From Sphingomonadaceae bacterium (GTDB lineage Bacteria; Pseudomonadota; Alphaproteobacteria; Sphingomonadales; Sphingomonadaceae), in contig CANEVG010000221.1 of NCBI GenBank assembly GCA_947442095.1, positions 1 to 6,232 on the forward strand: DNA of 6,232 nt, in the 5' to 3' direction. Positions 4,037-6,232 of the stretch are shown in pieces (position 1 is the first letter of the stretch; each line of letters starts with the position of its first letter). A program made the translations under genes and the position numbers. The notes below the pieces were generated by a model that did no database searches, was not told the DNA's origin, and saw only the letters and a list, made by a program, of their open reading frames with translations.

Positions 4037-5884
4037 TCAGTTCACCACGCGCCAGAACTTGATGTGGGATCCCGGCGCGATGTTCGCCGGCTGGAGCCAT
4101 TGCGGCGGCTGATCCTTGAGCAGATCGGCCATCAGTCCCCTGGGCGCTCTTGCGGCATAGACCGAGGGTTCGTAGATATCCGGGCAGACCACGACCAGTG
4201 TGGCGTGGCGCTTGCGGATGAGGGCATGCGCCTCCTCGGCGGGTGCCATGAACGCGGTGATCACATCGTGCATTCCCGCTGCGCCCCGATGGTGCCCGGT
4301 CGCGACCACGCGATCATGCGATCGCACGACAAGGTCGGGCCCGATATCGAGCGGGGCGAAGATATCGACCGCGGGCAGCCGGCCTAGCGCGCGGCCGGCC
4401 ACATCATAGCGGCATTGCGAGATGGAAAGCGCGCCGAGACTGACGCCGGCGACAGACTTCTCGAGATTGCCGTCGCGATTGGCGTTTGCCGAGAGCGGGC
4501 TCGCCGCGGCCATGGTCATGACCACCGGAAGTCCTGGGGCCAGCAGTGAAATCACCACGAAATAGCCGCCGATGCGCGGCAAGATCGGCACCGAGCGCAG
4601 GCGATAGACACCCTTCAGAATGAGCGCGGCCGAGGGCACGGCGGCAAAGACCAGCGCGGTTGCCGAAGCCCGCGCCACCACCAGACCGATCAGCCAGGCG
4701 CCGGCCAGCAACAGGAGATGATCGCACCACAGCATCCGGCTTCGCGGATCGCTCGCGCCGCGCCACAGCCACAACGTGCCGATGATGCCGACCAGTGGCC
4801 CGGCGAGGATGGCCGCTGCCAGCGGCGGCGACGTGTGCCAGAAAGGCATGCCTTCCTGCACCGAATCGTACCAGTAGCGCTTGACCAGCGGATCAAGCAT
4901 CACGAACGCGCCGCGACGGCATTCGGGCGCGATGCCAAAGAGAATCGCGGCGGCGCCGGCACCGATCACCGCTAGCGCTCCGATCTGGCCCGGCAGGCTG
5001 CGCGGCGCGGCAAGGCGCAGTACAACGGCGCCCGCCGCCACCCAGGCCAGCATCGCCAGATGCACCGGGGAGATCGCATCGCAATGCGTCACGAGATCGT
5101 ATGCCCCGCGTGTGCCGAGGAAGATCGCCGCACTGCCCAGCGCAAGGCTGCCGGCAGCGACCGCGAACCAGTCAAACCGGCTAGCCGGATTGCGCAAGCC
5201 GCGCAGCACGCAGATGCCCAGAAATAGCGCGGTGAGCGGCAGGCCCTCAATCGAGATCGCGAGCAGCGCGGCCAGAGAAAGCCCGATCACCAGGCCGCCG
5301 CGCCGGGAATCCTTGGCATGAAGCCCGTTCAGCGCCGCTAGCGCAAGCACGATCTGCCAGCCATGGTGATCGATGCGGAGCGGGGTAAACTGGCACAGGA
5401 CCGGGGACGAGAGCCCCATCATGAGACCCGAGAGCGCGACCACTTCATCATTGAACCAGCGCGCGGCAAGACGGCCCAGCAGCGCCATCGCGCCAAGCAG
5501 AGTGAGCAGCGGAACGAGCACCGCAGTCACCTGTTCGGCGCTCGCAGTTCCCAGCAGCGGCCGCAGCAGCAGGATCATTCCGGCGATAGGGATATCGACC
5601 AGGCGCGACCAGTGCATCGCCACCCCTTCGGGCGCGGCAACGCGATATTGATGGACATCGAACCAGGACTGGCCGGCCAGCAGATCACGCACCTGGAGCA
5701 GGCGCAGCGCATCATCGGGATCCCCAAAGCGCATCATGGTGATGAGCTTGAAGTTGACGGCGATCATCGCCGCCGCGAGCACAACCCAGGTGATCAGCAC
5801 CCGGAGGCCAGGGCCCTTGGCTGGATCAGTGACAGAAGCAACCTTGGCAGGCGCCTGATCAGCAGAAACGAACAACGAAGCCAT
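4037..5884 (-). CDS. polytopic membrane protein, probable GT-C glycosyltransferase
   Basis: A 615-residue protein with about 13 hydrophobic helices (first about residues 29-49, last about 436-459) and a soluble C-terminal domain of about 155 residues, presumably periplasmic. I recognise no named family, but the layout and acidic motifs fit the GT-C fold of lipid-linked-sugar glycosyltransferases. The first outer loop has FGDPDDALRLLQVRDLL (D55, D57, D58) and later MHWSRLVDIP; a second motif is LRIDHHGWQ (D173-H174-H175); a late outer loop has WYDSVQEGMPFW (E344). STT3/AglB enzymes keep an Asp in loop 1, a DxE or DHH-like motif and a loop-5 Glu in similar order. The WWD signature of oligosaccharyltransferases is absent. 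The C-terminal part contains RVVATGHHRGAAGMHDVITAF and ATLVVVCPD. ATG 5884 is chosen, with GGGGAA nine bases upstream; a TTG at 5932 would add 16 residues. It follows gtrA by 109 bp. The substrate is unknown. Confidence 0.7.
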   Translation of the reverse strand: MASLFVSADQAPAKVASVTDPAKGPGLRVLITWVVLAAAMIAVNFKLITMMRFGDPDDALRLLQVRDLLAGQSWFDVHQYRVAAPEGVAMHWSRLVDIPIAGMILLLRPLLGTASAEQVTAVLVPLLTLLGAMALLGRLAARWFNDEVVALSGLMMGLSSPVLCQFTPLRIDHHGWQIVLALAALNGLHAKDSRRGGLVIGLSLAALLAISIEGLPLTALFLGICVLRGLRNPASRFDWFAVAAGSLALGSAAIFLGTRGAYDLVTHCDAISPVHLAMLAWVAAGAVVLRLAAPRSLPGQIGALAVIGAGAAAILFGIAPECRRGAFVMLDPLVKRYWYDSVQEGMPFWHTSPPLAAAILAGPLVGIIGTLWLWRGASDPRSRMLWCDHLLLLAGAWLIGLVVARASATALVFAAVPSAALILKGVYRLRSVPILPRIGGYFVVISLLAPGLPVVMTMAAASPLSANANRDGNLEKSVAGVSLGALSISQCRYDVAGRALGRLPAVDIFAPLDIGPDLVVRSHDRVVATGHHRGAAGMHDVITAFMAPAEEAHALIRKRHATLVVVCPDIYEPSVYAARAPRGLMADLLKDQPPQWLQPANIAPGSHIKFWRVVN

Positions 5885-5993
5885 CAACCAAGGTTCCCCA
5901 TGGAGAAAAAATGTCGGACTGCCGTGCGGCAAGGCGCAGCCAGTGAAACGGCCTCGCCCGACCGCTTCGCACCGGAAGTGTCATGCGCTGCCA
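5885..5993 (-). other. gap between gtrA and the GT-C gene
   Basis: This 109-bp stretch holds no convincing gene. On the minus strand it carries a short dyad TGCCGCACGGCA (5931-5920), then after 8 bases a T6 run (5911-5906), then GGGGAA serving the ATG at 5884. The dyad is too short and too far from the T-run to be a convincing terminator, so gtrA and the GT-C gene may be cotranscribed. I see no clear promoter. Confidence 0.4.
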
Positions 5994-6232
5994 TCAGCGG
6001 AACACCACGCGCTTGCGCAGAAGCCAAGTCACCATGAAGCTGACGACGATTGCGCAGAGCTTGGCGACGCGCGGATCGAGCCCGGCAGCGCTTGCCCCGC
6101 CGACGATCAAGGTCGTCACGCCAAGCCCGATCAGCGCCGAGACTACGAACATCGCCTTCTGCTTGGTACGTTCGATCCCACCTTCCGCGACCTGGTCCGC
6201 AAAGACCTTCCGGCTCGACAGGATCCAGTGGA
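5994..6232 (-). CDS. GtrA-family membrane protein, C-terminal part
   Basis: The last 78 residues of a GtrA-like protein; the N-terminal half lies past the end of the window, and the last two bases are an incomplete codon. GtrA proteins are small four-helix inner-membrane proteins thought to flip or handle polyprenyl-phosphate-linked sugars for O-antigen, teichoic acid or arabinogalactan modification. The visible part begins HWILSSRKVFAD, corresponding to the basic-aromatic turn after helix 2 of the family. It continues with a third helix (AMFVVSALIGLGVTTLIVGG) and a fourth (VAKLCAIVVSFMVTWLLRKR), and ends RKRVVFR, the usual GtrA terminus. Stop TGA is at 5996-5994. It lies upstream of, and on the same strand as, the GT-C candidate, which suggests joint work on a lipid-linked sugar. 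Confidence 0.87.
   Translation of the reverse strand, partial: HWILSSRKVFADQVAEGGIERTKQKAMFVVSALIGLGVTTLIVGGASAAGLDPRVAKLCAIVVSFMVTWLLRKRVVFR

Noticed and set aside
5906..5931. Intrinsic terminator after gtrA on the minus strand
   Set aside because: The dyad has only a 4-bp stem and the T6 run starts 8 bases after it, so the two do not form a proper terminator.
5363..6037. 224-codon open frame on the plus strand opposite the GT-C gene
   Set aside because: It is His/Arg/Gln-rich with no domain, and overlaps a well-formed membrane protein on the other strand as well as the gtrA end.

Overview
The window is GC-rich and entirely chromosomal in character. It looks like an alphaproteobacterium, most likely a sphingomonad (Novosphingobium/Sphingobium/Sphingopyxis type). 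The grounds are the tolC-popZ gene pair, the PopZ-type polar organiser (restricted to Alphaproteobacteria), the form of the TolC C-terminus, and the ErpA and exonuclease III sequences. The order is inferred from remembered family resemblance, not from a search. I see no insertion sequence, phage gene, CRISPR array, tRNA or rRNA.

Layout. Plus strand, 1-1889: the 3' end of a TolC-family outer-membrane efflux protein; a 55-bp gap with promoter-like and operator-like signals; a complete popZ homologue (556-1083); a small hotdog-fold thioesterase (1102-1530); and a thioredoxin-like [2Fe-2S] ferredoxin (1515-1889) that overlaps the thioesterase by 16 bp. Minus strand, 1891-2214: a small two-helix membrane protein of unknown function, meeting the ferredoxin tail to tail with 1 bp between stop codons. 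Plus strand, 2350-4030: a two-CBS-domain protein, a gap with two perfect hairpins, then erpA (A-type Fe-S carrier) and an exonuclease III gene joined by a 4-bp GTGA overlap. Minus strand, 4037-6232: the end of a GtrA-family membrane protein (5994-6232, continuing past the window) followed by a 615-residue polytopic GT-C-type membrane glycosyltransferase candidate (4037-5884).

How the genes relate. TolC and PopZ are neighbours in Caulobacter too, so that pairing is probably old; their jobs (efflux channel, pole organisation) are distinct. ErpA delivers Fe-S clusters and exonuclease III repairs oxidised or abasic DNA, so their coupling fits an oxidative-stress or housekeeping unit. GtrA-like proteins usually act with polyprenyl-linked sugars and GT-C enzymes use such donors, so the minus-strand pair could together decorate an envelope component.

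Most of the window is ordinary housekeeping DNA and I do not see a clearly new system. The signals most worth following are: (1) the popZ leader, with an extended -10, a 5'-proximal perfect hairpin and two GATTCGT heptamers exactly 21 bp apart, in a stretch where CcrM-type GANTC sites are about ten times denser than elsewhere; (2) a plausible leaderless promoter for erpA; (3) an STT3/AglB-like acidic-motif pattern in the unnamed GT-C protein, which lacks the WWD signature of oligosaccharyltransferases.
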